The notes: generated by a model from the sequence alone, not told the origin. A stretch of DNA of 64,000 nucleotides from Pollutibacter soli (GCA_029269725.1 JARJHS010000001.1:310001-374000); one strand, 5' to 3'. Shown: positions 8,230 to 18,091, counted from the stretch's first letter. A program made the numbers and translations.

Positions 8230-8509
8230 CGCAAAAATTTGACTTTAGATGCGCATTGAAACCTAAAACCTTCGGGCTTCTGTACCTATTATTTACAACG
8301 GTAATATGTGGGAGATAAGCGGTGTTTGATGGCATTGAACAAAAGTTCGTGAACGCTTAAACAGAAAACATAAGGGCAAACCGGGTCCCTGAAAAAAGCT
8401 GAGTAAAGGGTTGTTGGATGAAGCTTGGAAGGGAGACGAGGGCTCAAAACGGACTTTCTCTGCTAATTGAAAGGAAAAACGGCAAACGATTTTTAAAAGC
8501 AAAACTCAT
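8230..8509. other. Intergenic region with no recognisable gene
   Basis: About 280 bp between the divergent barrel gene and the tRNA-His promoter. A 69-codon minus-strand frame exists here but its composition (SFQASSNNPLLSFFQ and similar) looks random. No clear promoter for the barrel gene was found. Confidence 0.6.
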
Positions 8510-8540
8510 TTTGGAGGAAACACAAGTTTGATTAATTTTG
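8510..8540 (+). promoter_or_regulatory. Consensus Bacteroidota promoter of tRNA-His
   Basis: TTTG at 8510-8513, a 19-nt spacer, then TAATTTTG at 8533-8540. This matches the TTTG-N19-TAnnTTTG primary sigma consensus in full. The tRNA 5' end is 14-15 nt downstream. Confidence 0.8.
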
Positions 8541-8554
8541 CCGTCCTCAAACAC

Positions 8555-8629
8555 GGAGGGTGTAGCTCAGCTGGTTAGAGCACCAGATTGTGGTTCTGGG
8601 GGTCGTGGGTTCGAGCCCCATTATCCTCC
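8555..8629 (+). tRNA. tRNA-His (GTG anticodon)
   Basis: The cloverleaf is complete: U8-A9, D arm GCTC-AGCTGGTTA-GAGC, anticodon arm CCAGA-TTGTGGT-TCTGG with anticodon GTG, and T arm GTGGG-TTCGAGC-CCCAT. The acceptor stem has an extra 5' G (position -1, 8555) opposite C73 (8629), the identity element of tRNA-His. CCA is not encoded. A consensus promoter lies upstream and an intrinsic terminator just downstream, so it is a monocistronic RNA gene. Confidence 0.96.
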
Positions 8630-8633
8630 CGTG

Positions 8634-8662
8634 AAAAAGCCTTCAGAAATGAAGGCTTTTTT
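8634..8662 (+). terminator. Intrinsic terminator of tRNA-His
   Basis: AAAAAGCCTTC, loop AGAAAT, GAAGGCTTTTTT: an 11-bp stem with a U tract, starting 5 nt after the tRNA. Confidence 0.9.
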
Positions 8663-8744
8663 GTTGCCATTACCACCCCAACTTCTTAACATATCCTTTG
8701 TCAAAATGGATTTCAGACCTACAACAATGGTTCTCAAAAACCGT

Positions 8745-8752
8745 TAATTTTG
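8745..8752 (+). promoter_or_regulatory. -7 element (TAATTTTG) of the S41 peptidase gene
   Basis: An exact TAnnTTTG match. It overlaps the earliest in-frame start (TTG 8750) and is 3 nt before ATG 8756, which argues against the TTG and leaves ATG 8756 or ATG 8780 as the start. Confidence 0.45.
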
Positions 8753-8755
8753 GAG

Positions 8756-10915
8756 ATGGCCTTTAAATACCTCAACAATATGTTTAGTAAAAAATCTGTC
8801 CCATTCATTCTGGTGTTTTTGTTCTCTGCAATTCTGATTGCTTTTGCTACCACAAGAAACACCGGAATCAAAGGACCTGCAGATAAATACCAGAAGATAT
8901 TCACACAGATTTCGGAAATGCTTGAGGATGCGCATTTCAGCCCAAGGAAGATTGATGATCAGTTTTCGAAAGACGTGTTCAAAAAGTACCTTTCCAGTCT
9001 TGATCCGGACAAAAACATCTTCGTTCAGTCGGATATAAAAGAGCTGAAAAAATACGAGACAAGGATTGATGATGAGTTGCACAATGCTCCGATAGCATTT
9101 TTTTACGCTGCAAATGAAATTTATCAGAAAAGAATAGCTGAAGCTGCTCAAATCTATCAGCCCATTTTAGCTCAGCCATTTAATTATACGGTTGACGAGT
9201 CGGTGGTACTTGACGGTGATAAGCTGGATTATCCGGCGAATGAAGCTGCCCGGAAAGAAGCATGGCGTAAACGTTTGAAGTATATGGCGCTGGACAGGTA
9301 CAGCTCTTCAATTGAAGAAAGGGAACAGAATGCGTCGAAGAAAGATTATGTAGCGAAAGCTGATTCAACCCTCGAACGTGAAGCGCGTAAGAAAGTAACG
9401 GCTACGCTTGACCGTAATTTTGAGCGCCTTCGTACAAAGTTTACTGAAGAAGAAAGATTTAACATGTTGGTGAATACCATCACAGGAATGATGGATCCCC
9501 ATACAACATTTTTCCCTCCGCTCGAGAAGAGGTCGTTTGACGAACAGATGAGCGGACGCTTTTTTGGTATTGGGGCATCACTTCGTGGTGATGACGGTGC
9601 AATTAAAATTGCAACGCTTGTAACCGGAAGTCCTGCATGGAAATCAGGACAGGTGCAGGTTGGCGATCAGATATTAAAAGTAGGTCAGGGCAATGAAGAA
9701 CCGGTGGATGTTGCAGGTTATGAAGTTGAAGATGCAGTGAAGCTTATCCGTGGTAAAAAAGGAACTACTGTTAAACTGACGCTGAAAAAAGCAGATGGTG
9801 CTATTAAAGTGATCTCCCTGGATCGCGATGAAATTGTACTTGAAGAAACATTTGCACGCAGCGTAATCATAAATGAAGGCGACAAAAAGATTGGTTATAT
9901 TTTTCTTCCTGAATTCTATGCTGACTGGGAAAGGCCAAACGGCGCACGCAGCGCCAAGGATGTAGAGAATGAAGTGAAAAAACTGAAAGAACAAAATGTC
10001 CAGGGCATTATTATGGATCTTCGTAACAACGGCGGTGGGTCACTCATCGATGTAGTACAGATAGCTGGTCTTTTCATTCCTGAGGGTCCTATTGTTCAGG
10101 TAAAAGACAGGGAAGGAAGACCAACCATTCTACGTGATGATAAAAAAGGTGTTTTGTATGATGGCCCTCTTGCTGTAATGGTGAACGAGTTCAGTGCTTC
10201 AGCATCAGAGATTTTCGCTGCGGCCATACAGGATTATAATCGTGGTATCATTATCGGAAGTACTTCAACTTATGGTAAAGGTACTGTACAGCGTAACCTT
10301 GGTCTTGAGAAAACGAGTTCATTCACTTCGGGTGATAACAGTGACCTGGGGACACTTAAACTTACACTGCAGAAATTTTATCGCGTCAATGGCGGCTCTA
10401 CTCAGCTGAAAGGTGTTACGCCAAATATTGTAATACCTGACACTTACGAATACCTGAAGTACAGGGAAAAAGATAACCCGGAAGCTTTGCCATGGGATGA
10501 AATTCAGAAAGCTGTATACAATCCGGTAAATCCGGGATATGATCTCAATGGCATACGTTCTTCAAGTATGGACAGGATCAAAGCCAGTCCGACTTTTGGA
10601 GCTATTAATGAAAGCCTCGCATGGTTGGAGAAAAATAACGACCGTGAGTATTCTTTAAACATTAATAAATTCCGCGAAGAGCAGAAGAAAGTTCGTGCAG
10701 TTTCCAAAAAACTGGATGAACTCACTAAACAGCAAAAAGAGCTTCCGGTGTCTTTACTTCCGGAAGATGAAAAATACCTTTCAGCTGATAATGATAAGCT
10801 TGAAAGGAGAAAACAGTGGCTGAAATCTCTTACAAAAGACATTTACCTGAACGAAACAGTAAATGTGATGAATGATATGATCAAACAGACTTCTGCTGTT
10901 GCAAAAACAAACTAG
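8756..10915 (+). CDS. Carboxy-terminal processing peptidase, S41 family (Prc-like tail-specific protease)
   Basis: A periplasmic serine protease of about 719 residues. It has an N-terminal signal or anchor (FILVFLFSAILIAFATT), a long helical N-domain, a PDZ domain at about 275-350 (GIGASLRGDDG ... GDQILKVG) and the S41 catalytic core. The Ser-Lys dyad is in FSASASEIFA (middle Ser, about residue 482) and TYGKGTVQ (Lys about 508). A C-terminal helical Prc domain follows. Such enzymes cut misfolded or tagged proteins at the C-terminus. ATG 8756 is used; ATG 8780 would place the signal peptide right at the N-terminus and is equally good. It ends in its own terminator, before the M16 gene. Confidence 0.93.
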   Translation: MAFKYLNNMFSKKSVPFILVFLFSAILIAFATTRNTGIKGPADKYQKIFTQISEMLEDAHFSPRKIDDQFSKDVFKKYLSSLDPDKNIFVQSDIKELKKYETRIDDELHNAPIAFFYAANEIYQKRIAEAAQIYQPILAQPFNYTVDESVVLDGDKLDYPANEAARKEAWRKRLKYMALDRYSSSIEEREQNASKKDYVAKADSTLEREARKKVTATLDRNFERLRTKFTEEERFNMLVNTITGMMDPHTTFFPPLEKRSFDEQMSGRFFGIGASLRGDDGAIKIATLVTGSPAWKSGQVQVGDQILKVGQGNEEPVDVAGYEVEDAVKLIRGKKGTTVKLTLKKADGAIKVISLDRDEIVLEETFARSVIINEGDKKIGYIFLPEFYADWERPNGARSAKDVENEVKKLKEQNVQGIIMDLRNNGGGSLIDVVQIAGLFIPEGPIVQVKDREGRPTILRDDKKGVLYDGPLAVMVNEFSASASEIFAAAIQDYNRGIIIGSTSTYGKGTVQRNLGLEKTSSFTSGDNSDLGTLKLTLQKFYRVNGGSTQLKGVTPNIVIPDTYEYLKYREKDNPEALPWDEIQKAVYNPVNPGYDLNGIRSSSMDRIKASPTFGAINESLAWLEKNNDREYSLNINKFREEQKKVRAVSKKLDELTKQQKELPVSLLPEDEKYLSADNDKLERRKQWLKSLTKDIYLNETVNVMNDMIKQTSAVAKTN

Positions 10916-10935
10916 AATAAAAATTGTATAAACGG

Positions 10936-10968
10936 AAAGTCATCCGCGGCAGGCGGATGACTTTTTTT
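10936..10968 (+). terminator. Intrinsic terminator after the S41 peptidase
   Basis: AAAGTCATCCGC, loop GGCAG, GCGGATGACTTT followed by more T: a 12-bp perfect stem with a U tract. Confidence 0.9.
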
Positions 10969-10981
10969 ATTTTCATAAAGC

Positions 10982-10989
10982 TATTTTTG
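10982..10989 (+). promoter_or_regulatory. Candidate -7 element (TATTTTTG) of the M16 peptidase gene
   Basis: A TAnnTTTG match 13 nt before the ATG at 11003. No TTTG -33 element is evident. Confidence 0.4.
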
Positions 10990-11002
10990 TAAAAAAACAT
11001 CC

Positions 11003-13819
11003 ATGCGCAAACTCTTCCTACTGCTGACCTTTTTTGCAACTGCTCTCACGCAGGCACAGACGGGTACTCCTGTTTTTAAGCTAACTGATCAGATCCGCCA
11101 GGATCCCGGCGTCAAAGTGGGTAAGTTACCGAACGGAATGATGTACTATATCCGTAAGAATGTAAAACCTGAAAAGAAAGCGCAGCTACGTTTAGTAGTG
11201 AATACCGGATCGGTATTGGAAGATGCCGATCAGCAGGGCCTGGCGCACTTTATGGAGCATATGAATTTCAATGGGTCAACAAATTTCCCGAAGAATGAAT
11301 TGGTGAATTATCTGCAATCGATAGGTGTAAAATTCGGTGCGGACCTGAACGCATCTACCAGTTTTGACGAAACAATCTATATTCTTCCGATTCCAACTGA
11401 TGATCCTGCAAAAGTTGAAAAGGGATTTACTGTATTGGAAGACTGGGCCGGAAATGCATTGCTTGATCCGGAAGAGATCAATAAAGAAAGAGGAGTAGTT
11501 CTTGAAGAATCCAGAATTGGAAAGGGGGCAGGAGAGCGGATGTCAAAAAAATATCTCCCTGTTATATTCAATGGCTCAGCTTATGCAACGCGTTTGCCCA
11601 TTGGTAAAGACAGTATTCTTCAGAATTTTTCGCCGGATGCTTTACGGAGGTTTTACCAGGATTGGTATCGCCCGGACCTGATGGCCGTAGTTGTTGTTGG
11701 TGATATTGATCCTGCAGAAGCAGAAAAGAAAATCGTCGAACACTTCAGCAAATTCAAAAATCCTTCAAAAGCACGTGTACGTCCTTCAATAATTCCGATA
11801 AAAGAAAGAAAGAGCAATCTTGCGATGGTACTTACCGATAAAGAACAAGCGCAGAAAGTATTGCAGATTATTCATTCATTTAAAAAATCTGAAAAGGTAA
11901 AAACCTGGAACGACTATCGCAAAGTAGTAATCGAATCTCTCTATAGTGACATGCTTAATCAGCGCATTGCTGAAATCACCAAGAGTAAAGAGCCTCCGTT
12001 TGTAATTGGTGGTGCAGGTTCTATCAGTTTCCTTCGTGGTTATAAAGCGAATGCTTCATTTGCGCTACTTGGCGATAAACCTGTAGATAAAGCAATCGAG
12101 GCTTTTGCTACAACTTATGGTTCTGCAAAAAAATATGGATTCCTGCAATCTGAACTCGATCGCGCAAAAAGTAACCTGATGACAAGTGTTGAAAGGGCTA
12201 GTGCAGATAAAGACAAAACCGAATCAGCAGTTTTTGTTCAGACTTATATCGGTAATTACCTGAGTGGTTCCAACATGATCAGCTTCGATGACAAACTGGA
12301 ATTCATGAAAGCTTATCTTCCGGGAATCACTATTGCCGAAATAAATAAATATGCTGCAGGGGAAGACCTGACTACTGGTCAGTTTGCAATCCTGATGGGT
12401 CCGGAAAATGCAAAATCAAACCTGCCTACGGATGCTCAATTGTTAAGCATGATTGACAATGCAGGAAAACTCCCGGTAGTAGCTTATACTGAAAAATCTG
12501 TTGGAGGAAGCCTTATTGATAAAGGTCCCGTTGCAGGTAAAATTGTTTCTGAATCGAAGAATGATAAATTAAAAACGACCAATCTCACTTTGAGTAATGG
12601 CGTAACTGTGACATTAAAACCTACAGATTTCAAGAATGATGAAATCCTCATGGATGCTATGCGCCCTGGTGGATTCAGCAATTTCCCGCTGGAAAATAAA
12701 ATGAATGCTGAAGCCGGTGCTTCGATGGTGATGGAAATGGGGGTTAAAGATCTAACACCTGTCGATCTTGAAAAATTTCTTGCTGGTAAAGCTGTTTCTG
12801 TATTGCCGTACATCAATATGTATGATGAAGGAATTGAAGGCAACAGCAGTATTAAGGATCTTGAGACATTTTTCCAGTTGATATATCTCTATTTTACTGC
12901 GCCAAGAAAAGATGAAGGATTGTTCAAGGCAGAAATTGCAAAACAGAAATCATATGTACAGAATATGATGGCTGATCCGGGAACTTATTTCCAGGATACC
13001 CTTACCCGTTTGCGTTATAACAACAACCCATGGATGCCTGTGATAGATAAACCCTCTGATTATGATGTGATGAGTGCCGATAAAGTGTTGGCTGTGTACA
13101 ATAAAATATTTGGAAACGCTGATGGAATGCATTTCACTTTTGTCGGCAATATCGATTCAGTAAAATTCAGATCATTGCTTGAAAAATATATCGCCAGTCT
13201 TCCAGCGTCGCCGACTACACATAAATATACCGATGTAGGTCTGCGACCGGCGATGGGCGTTATCGATGCAAAAATTAAAAAAGGTGAAGATCAGAAAAGC
13301 CAGGTAGTAATTCGTTTTTCCGGCAACGCCGAATATTCGCAGACAGAAGCTATAAAACTTCGTGCATTGTCTGAAGTGATTACACTCCGAGTAATTGATC
13401 AGTTAAGGGAATCAATGGGAGGTATTTATGGTGGTGGAGCTAACAGTAGCCTTTCTAATGTGCCTTATGGGTCATACACTATTGCAACTTCTTTCCCCTG
13501 CGGACCGGAAAATGCGGAGAAACTTACAAAAGCAGTGTTTGGTATTTATGAAGATCTAAGGAAAAACGGTTGTGAACAAAAAGAGCTTGATAAAGTAAAA
13601 GAGACATGGAAGAATCAATATCATGAGCAGGTGAAGCAGAATGAATTCTGGTTGATGACATTGAGTAACGATAAAGTGCGTGGTCTTGATCCGGAATGGA
13701 CGTTGCAGTACGAATCTGTTGTGAATGCGTTGACAATTGATGACGTGAAGACTGCCGCCAATAAATACCTGGATATGAAGAATTACCTGATCGGTACTTT
13801 ATATCCTGAATCGAAGTAG
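11003..13819 (+). CDS. M16 family zinc metallopeptidase (two-domain, PqqL-like)
   Basis: 938 residues: a signal peptide (MRKLFLLLTFFATALTQAQ) and two tandem M16 halves. The inverted zinc motif HFMEH is at 82-86 in the first half, with the downstream zinc Glu in the EESRIGKG region. The second half (from about residue 530) keeps the fold (FVGNIDSVKFRSLL) but not the motif, as is usual. These periplasmic enzymes degrade peptides inside a clam-shaped chamber. The gene follows the S41 protease and precedes the M61 peptidase, but terminators and spacing suggest separate transcripts. Confidence 0.93.
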   Translation: MRKLFLLLTFFATALTQAQTGTPVFKLTDQIRQDPGVKVGKLPNGMMYYIRKNVKPEKKAQLRLVVNTGSVLEDADQQGLAHFMEHMNFNGSTNFPKNELVNYLQSIGVKFGADLNASTSFDETIYILPIPTDDPAKVEKGFTVLEDWAGNALLDPEEINKERGVVLEESRIGKGAGERMSKKYLPVIFNGSAYATRLPIGKDSILQNFSPDALRRFYQDWYRPDLMAVVVVGDIDPAEAEKKIVEHFSKFKNPSKARVRPSIIPIKERKSNLAMVLTDKEQAQKVLQIIHSFKKSEKVKTWNDYRKVVIESLYSDMLNQRIAEITKSKEPPFVIGGAGSISFLRGYKANASFALLGDKPVDKAIEAFATTYGSAKKYGFLQSELDRAKSNLMTSVERASADKDKTESAVFVQTYIGNYLSGSNMISFDDKLEFMKAYLPGITIAEINKYAAGEDLTTGQFAILMGPENAKSNLPTDAQLLSMIDNAGKLPVVAYTEKSVGGSLIDKGPVAGKIVSESKNDKLKTTNLTLSNGVTVTLKPTDFKNDEILMDAMRPGGFSNFPLENKMNAEAGASMVMEMGVKDLTPVDLEKFLAGKAVSVLPYINMYDEGIEGNSSIKDLETFFQLIYLYFTAPRKDEGLFKAEIAKQKSYVQNMMADPGTYFQDTLTRLRYNNNPWMPVIDKPSDYDVMSADKVLAVYNKIFGNADGMHFTFVGNIDSVKFRSLLEKYIASLPASPTTHKYTDVGLRPAMGVIDAKIKKGEDQKSQVVIRFSGNAEYSQTEAIKLRALSEVITLRVIDQLRESMGGIYGGGANSSLSNVPYGSYTIATSFPCGPENAEKLTKAVFGIYEDLRKNGCEQKELDKVKETWKNQYHEQVKQNEFWLMTLSNDKVRGLDPEWTLQYESVVNALTIDDVKTAANKYLDMKNYLIGTLYPESK

Positions 13820-13924
13820 GCAGGAGTAAAGAGGGAGGAGAAACAGAAGCTGAGTGATTGATTTTGCCGATGGTAATTCCTGGGCAAGTAACTGGCTGTT
13901 TCGTATAGGCGCAAAATTCAAAGA

Positions 13925-15748
13925 TTGAACACGAGAAAACTTTTTTCCGCTTTTTGCTGGCTGGCGGCTGGTCTTTTAATTTCAGTTTTAACCTTTGGAC
14001 AAGCTTCAAAATCGGCAGTCCTGTTTACAGTCGGATTAAAGCCGGAAACACATCAGTTCCTGGTGGAAATGCAGGTGCCTGACCATAACGGTGACACTCT
14101 GGAGATAAGAATGCCTGCCTGGACTCCCGGGTATTATCAGCTGCTCAATTTTGCAGATAATGTAAGTAATCTCTCTGCTGCTGATAAAACCGGAAAATCG
14201 CTCGCTGTAATAAAGTCATCAAGGAACGGATGGAAGATCCCTTCCGGACCAAAACAGCAGGTAAAAATTACCTACCTGGTAAAAGCAGCAAGAGCATTTG
14301 TAGCAACACCTTTTGTTGATACCAGCCATGCTTATATCGTACCAACAGGTGTGTTCATGTATGTGCCTGAGGAACTGAACAGGATGGCACATGTCAGTCT
14401 GCATATTCCTCATCAATGGAGTGCTGCCACCGGATTGCATTTCTGGAACAAAGATCATCGCAGATTCACTGCTGACAATTTTGATATCCTTTTCGACAGC
14501 CCCATCCTTGTTGGTTCCCTGGAATACCTGGAGCCTTTTCAGGTGAAGAAAATACCGCACTATTTTGCTTCATATAAACCGGGTGAGTTCAACAGGAAGG
14601 CATTCATAGATGATTTGCAGAAAATCGTTGCGGAAGCCATTGCAACGATTGGAGATATTCCATACAGGAAATATTTTTTTCTTGGAATCGGTCCCGGTCC
14701 CGGAGGTATTGAGCACCTGAATTCAACAACATTTGGATTTACAGGAAATGCATTATCAACACCTGATGGAAAGAGAAGGATGTACACTTTTCTTGCACAT
14801 GAATATTTTCATCATTACAATGTGAAACGCATCCGTCCCGTCGAGCTGGGTCCATTTGATTACGACAAAGAGAATAAAACAACCATGCTCTGGGTTTCTG
14901 AAGGTATTACTGTGTATTATGACCAGCTGATTGTATGCAGGGCGGGATTGATCAGTTTACAGGAGCTGATTAATGCCTTCCGGGATCGTTTACTGGGTTA
15001 TGAAAATAAACCCGGCAGGTTATTTCAATCCGCCACCGAAGCGAGTTACAATACCTGGTCCGATGGTCCTTTCGGCAGGCAGGATGATGATTTTAACAGA
15101 ACCGTTTCCGTTTATGATAAGGGCTCGGTATTGGGATTGATGCTTGATTTCAATATCCGCCATGCATCCGGTAACACAAGATCCCTGGACGATGTAATGC
15201 GGAAATTGTACAGAGATTATTATCAGCAGAAAAAGCGAGGGTTTACGCCTGAAGAATTCAGGGCTGTTTGCGAAGAAATGGCCGGGAAAAAATTGAATGA
15301 GTTCTTTGAATATGTTTCAACAACAAAGCCTATCGACTATAAAAAATATTTCAGATACGGCGGACTGGACATTGATACCATGCCGAAAAAAATTCCCGGC
15401 GCATGGTTGGGAGTTACCACCCGCAATCAGAATGATACGACTATTGTTACGAATGTGGACTATCAATCGCCTGCCTGGAACGCAGGTATCCGTCGCCGTA
15501 TGGTTATAATATCAATAAATGGCGATGTACCTCAAAAACATCCAACCGCTTTCATTTTAAAGGAAAAGCAGGCAGGGGAAAAGGTGCATTTTGTTGTTTT
15601 GCATAACGGTGAACAGAAATCAATTGAGGTAACAACATCTGAAAAAATTGAACCCGATTTTAAAATCACGGTGCTGGAAAATGCTGATGAATTGCAGAAG
15701 CGGATCCTGGAAAGCTGGACACGCTCAACATTACACGATCAACGCTGA
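13925..15748 (+). CDS. M61 family metallopeptidase with PDZ domain
   Basis: 607 residues from a TTG start at 13925; no ATG precedes the signal peptide (KLFSAFCWLAAGLLISVLTF), which begins at once after the TTG, so the rare start is accepted. The M61 N-domain (residues 30-200) is followed by the zinc motif HEYFH (His292, Glu293, His296) and the family motif GGIEHLNS at about 260-267. A PDZ domain occupies about 490-580 (PAWNAGIRRRMVIISING). Relatives are glycyl aminopeptidases. It is secreted or periplasmic. It is convergent with the DinB gene, with only 3 bp between the stops, and an AACG word lies at the junction. Confidence 0.9.
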   Translation: MNTRKLFSAFCWLAAGLLISVLTFGQASKSAVLFTVGLKPETHQFLVEMQVPDHNGDTLEIRMPAWTPGYYQLLNFADNVSNLSAADKTGKSLAVIKSSRNGWKIPSGPKQQVKITYLVKAARAFVATPFVDTSHAYIVPTGVFMYVPEELNRMAHVSLHIPHQWSAATGLHFWNKDHRRFTADNFDILFDSPILVGSLEYLEPFQVKKIPHYFASYKPGEFNRKAFIDDLQKIVAEAIATIGDIPYRKYFFLGIGPGPGGIEHLNSTTFGFTGNALSTPDGKRRMYTFLAHEYFHHYNVKRIRPVELGPFDYDKENKTTMLWVSEGITVYYDQLIVCRAGLISLQELINAFRDRLLGYENKPGRLFQSATEASYNTWSDGPFGRQDDDFNRTVSVYDKGSVLGLMLDFNIRHASGNTRSLDDVMRKLYRDYYQQKKRGFTPEEFRAVCEEMAGKKLNEFFEYVSTTKPIDYKKYFRYGGLDIDTMPKKIPGAWLGVTTRNQNDTTIVTNVDYQSPAWNAGIRRRMVIISINGDVPQKHPTAFILKEKQAGEKVHFVVLHNGEQKSIEVTTSEKIEPDFKITVLENADELQKRILESWTRSTLHDQR

Positions 15749-15751
15749 ACG

Positions 15752-16264
15752 TCAAATGCCGTATCTTGATTTAAGGATGCCCCAATGATGGCGCCAATGT
15801 CCAATAAGTATGTAGCCGAGACTTAATGCTGTTATAGGGCTATTATTTGCAGTGCCTTTTTGTTGGAGCATAAAAGGAGTAAAACTCTGAAACATCATTA
15901 ACCCGGATTGACGCAGGTTCATCATTTCTTCTTTCAGATCTTTTAAATGACGATCAGATGCATCTGCATTGGCGGCGTACGAATTTTCATCGAAACCGGG
16001 AAGAGACTGCTGTTCACCCCGGGCTATACACAATGCACGATATTGAAAGATTCGTTCCGCATCAATAGCATGCTGCAGCAATTGTTTTACGGTCCATTTG
16101 CCGGGAGCATAAGCATATGTTCCTTTTTCATTGGTGATTTCGGACAAATTACTTTTTAATTCAACCAGTGAAGATGAAATCGCCTGATGAACATCTTCTT
16201 CCTTTACCAGGCTCACATACGTTTCGTAAAATGGGGGATAATCTTCAGGTTTCGGGCGGGCCAT
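15752..16264 (-). CDS. DinB-family protein
   Basis: 170 residues with the DinB four-helix bundle. Helix 1 region KWTVKQLLQHAIDAERIFQYRAL supplies the first metal His. A second His (ASDRHLKDL) lies mid-protein, and the C-terminal GHWRHHWGIL gives the third. DinB proteins are metal-binding, often thiol-transferase-like; the substrate is unknown. The name does not imply a DNA polymerase. It is monocistronic and stops 3 bp from the M61 stop. Confidence 0.85.
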   Translation of the reverse strand: MARPKPEDYPPFYETYVSLVKEEDVHQAISSSLVELKSNLSEITNEKGTYAYAPGKWTVKQLLQHAIDAERIFQYRALCIARGEQQSLPGFDENSYAANADASDRHLKDLKEEMMNLRQSGLMMFQSFTPFMLQQKGTANNSPITALSLGYILIGHWRHHWGILKSRYGI

Positions 16265-16323
16265 CTTTTTTTTCTAAAAGTAATTAAAACAACAAACCGA
16301 CCTGCATTTTGTAAAAATTCAAC

Positions 16324-18012
16324 CTATCCTTTGGGTGTTTTTTTGAGTTTGGGCTGAGGAAGAACTTTTTCCTGCTCATTTTTTTCACCTTTCAGTGTGG
16401 AGGCTAATCTGATTGCATCGTATACATTGATAAGCCCTCCGGTAGCAGACAGCTCGGTAAATTCGATCTGTGTCTCGGCACCCGGTTTGGTTACTTTGGT
16501 TCCGTTCATTGGAGTTACGGATTTTTCAATAACATATTTCACCTGCTTTACACTGAGTTCAGGATAATAGCTCATCAACAATGCTGCAAGACCAGCAACA
16601 ATCGGACTTGCGAAACTTGTACCTGATTCACTTCCGTAGATATTTCCACCAGGAAGCGTGGAATAAATATCTACCCCGGGGGCAAAGACATCTACTTTCG
16701 TTTTCCCATAGTTAGAAAATGATGCGGCCAGTTCTGACTTAAGCGCTCCACTGGCTCCAACGGTAATCCAGTTGGTAAGAGGTTTCGATTTTCCGTCCAG
16801 CGGATTAGGATTCGGGAAGACGTCCTGCTGATCCACATTTGCAGAACTATTACCAGCAGCCTGCACTAATAAAACCCCTTTGGATTCCGCATATCTCGCA
16901 GCGTCATCGATCCATTGTTTGTCGGGAGAAAAACTTTTGCCGAAACTCATGTTGATCACCCTGGCGCCATTATCAACTGCATAACGAATCGCATTCGCAA
17001 TATCTTTATCATGCTCGTCTCCTTCGGGAACAGTACGAATGGCCATAATCCGGACATTGTCAGCGATGCCTTTTACACCGATATCATTTGAACGACTGGC
17101 TGCAATAATGCCTGATACAAGTGTGCCATGCATTGGGGAACCCGCCATCACATCATTGTTGCCATAGTAACGGTCATTGATATCCGAGTAATTATCCTGC
17201 ACGATCAAACCACGATAATCTTCGGGGCCTTTTTCAGCAGCATCAACTTTCGATTTCTCTCCATCGTAGAAAGTCATCAGATCGTCGATCATTTGTTTAT
17301 TGTACTTATCCATCTGCTCCAGTTGCTGAAACAAACCAAGGACGGTATTCCTGGCTTTGGACTCTTCAACGGTAGTTGCTTTGAATCGCAGCAAGTCATC
17401 TCCGGTGTAAAGATTTTTGCTCATCGATTTCTGCAATACGCTATCCATCGCCGGTAGTTTCTCCACAATGCTTTTCAGGAACAATACGTACATCGAAGCT
17501 TCTTTCGCCTGGCTTTCAATTTGTACTTTGGCGCGACGATAGTTCTTCCATTCCCATGCTTCCTGCGGGCTTAATAAACTATCACTCGTGATCTGGCTGT
17601 ATTTTTTCTTGTAGCGATAATATACCCTGGCAGCCTCGTAGCTGTCTTTCGTCACATTACGTCCATCCTTTCCTCCGAGAAAATTCCAACCGTAAACATC
17701 ATCAACATAGCCATTGCCATCATCGTCTTTTCCATTTCCTGGAATTTCTCCCGGGTTATGCCACAAAACCGGCTTAAGATCCTCATGAGTGGTGTCAACT
17801 CCGGAATCAATGACTGCAACAATAATGGTTTGTTTGGGTTTTTTATCCCTAAGGATCGTTCTGTAGGCTTTTTCCACACTGGTTCCGTATATTCCATCCG
17901 TCTGATAATCAAGCATATGCCACGATTTCGGAATCTGCTTTACGGCGGCTTGCTGGGCGTAGCCCTGCAAACAAAACATAGATATGGCTACTACCAGCAC
18001 CTGTCTCTTCAT
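16324..18012 (-). CDS. S8 family subtilisin-like serine protease with a large insertion
   Basis: 562 residues from ATG 18012 (a TTG at 18021 would add three residues). A signal peptide (MKRQVLVVAISMFCLQGYAQ) shows it is exported. The catalytic triad is in VIDSGVDTTHEDL (Asp69), MHGTLVSGII (His295) and GTSFASPIVAG (Ser466). The Asp-His gap is about 226 residues, far above the roughly 30 of subtilisin. It holds a calcium-like loop (GNGKDDDGNGYVDD) and a charged helical insert of about 150 residues. There is no C-terminal sorting domain. The insert may be a regulatory or substrate-gating lid; that is inference. Confidence 0.92.
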   Translation of the reverse strand: MKRQVLVVAISMFCLQGYAQQAAVKQIPKSWHMLDYQTDGIYGTSVEKAYRTILRDKKPKQTIIVAVIDSGVDTTHEDLKPVLWHNPGEIPGNGKDDDGNGYVDDVYGWNFLGGKDGRNVTKDSYEAARVYYRYKKKYSQITSDSLLSPQEAWEWKNYRRAKVQIESQAKEASMYVLFLKSIVEKLPAMDSVLQKSMSKNLYTGDDLLRFKATTVEESKARNTVLGLFQQLEQMDKYNKQMIDDLMTFYDGEKSKVDAAEKGPEDYRGLIVQDNYSDINDRYYGNNDVMAGSPMHGTLVSGIIAASRSNDIGVKGIADNVRIMAIRTVPEGDEHDKDIANAIRYAVDNGARVINMSFGKSFSPDKQWIDDAARYAESKGVLLVQAAGNSSANVDQQDVFPNPNPLDGKSKPLTNWITVGASGALKSELAASFSNYGKTKVDVFAPGVDIYSTLPGGNIYGSESGTSFASPIVAGLAALLMSYYPELSVKQVKYVIEKSVTPMNGTKVTKPGAETQIEFTELSATGGLINVYDAIRLASTLKGEKNEQEKVLPQPKLKKTPKG

Positions 18013-18091
18013 GATGTACAAATCGTTTAAAGCAGTAAAAATACTGAGAACCCGTGGTGTTTACAGGCCTTCCGTCATTTTTTGCATAAGA

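Noticed and set aside
8293-8502. 69-codon minus-strand frame upstream of tRNA-His
   Set aside because: No recognised domain, unusual low-complexity composition, overlaps the tRNA side promoter region, and no promoter or ribosome site before it.
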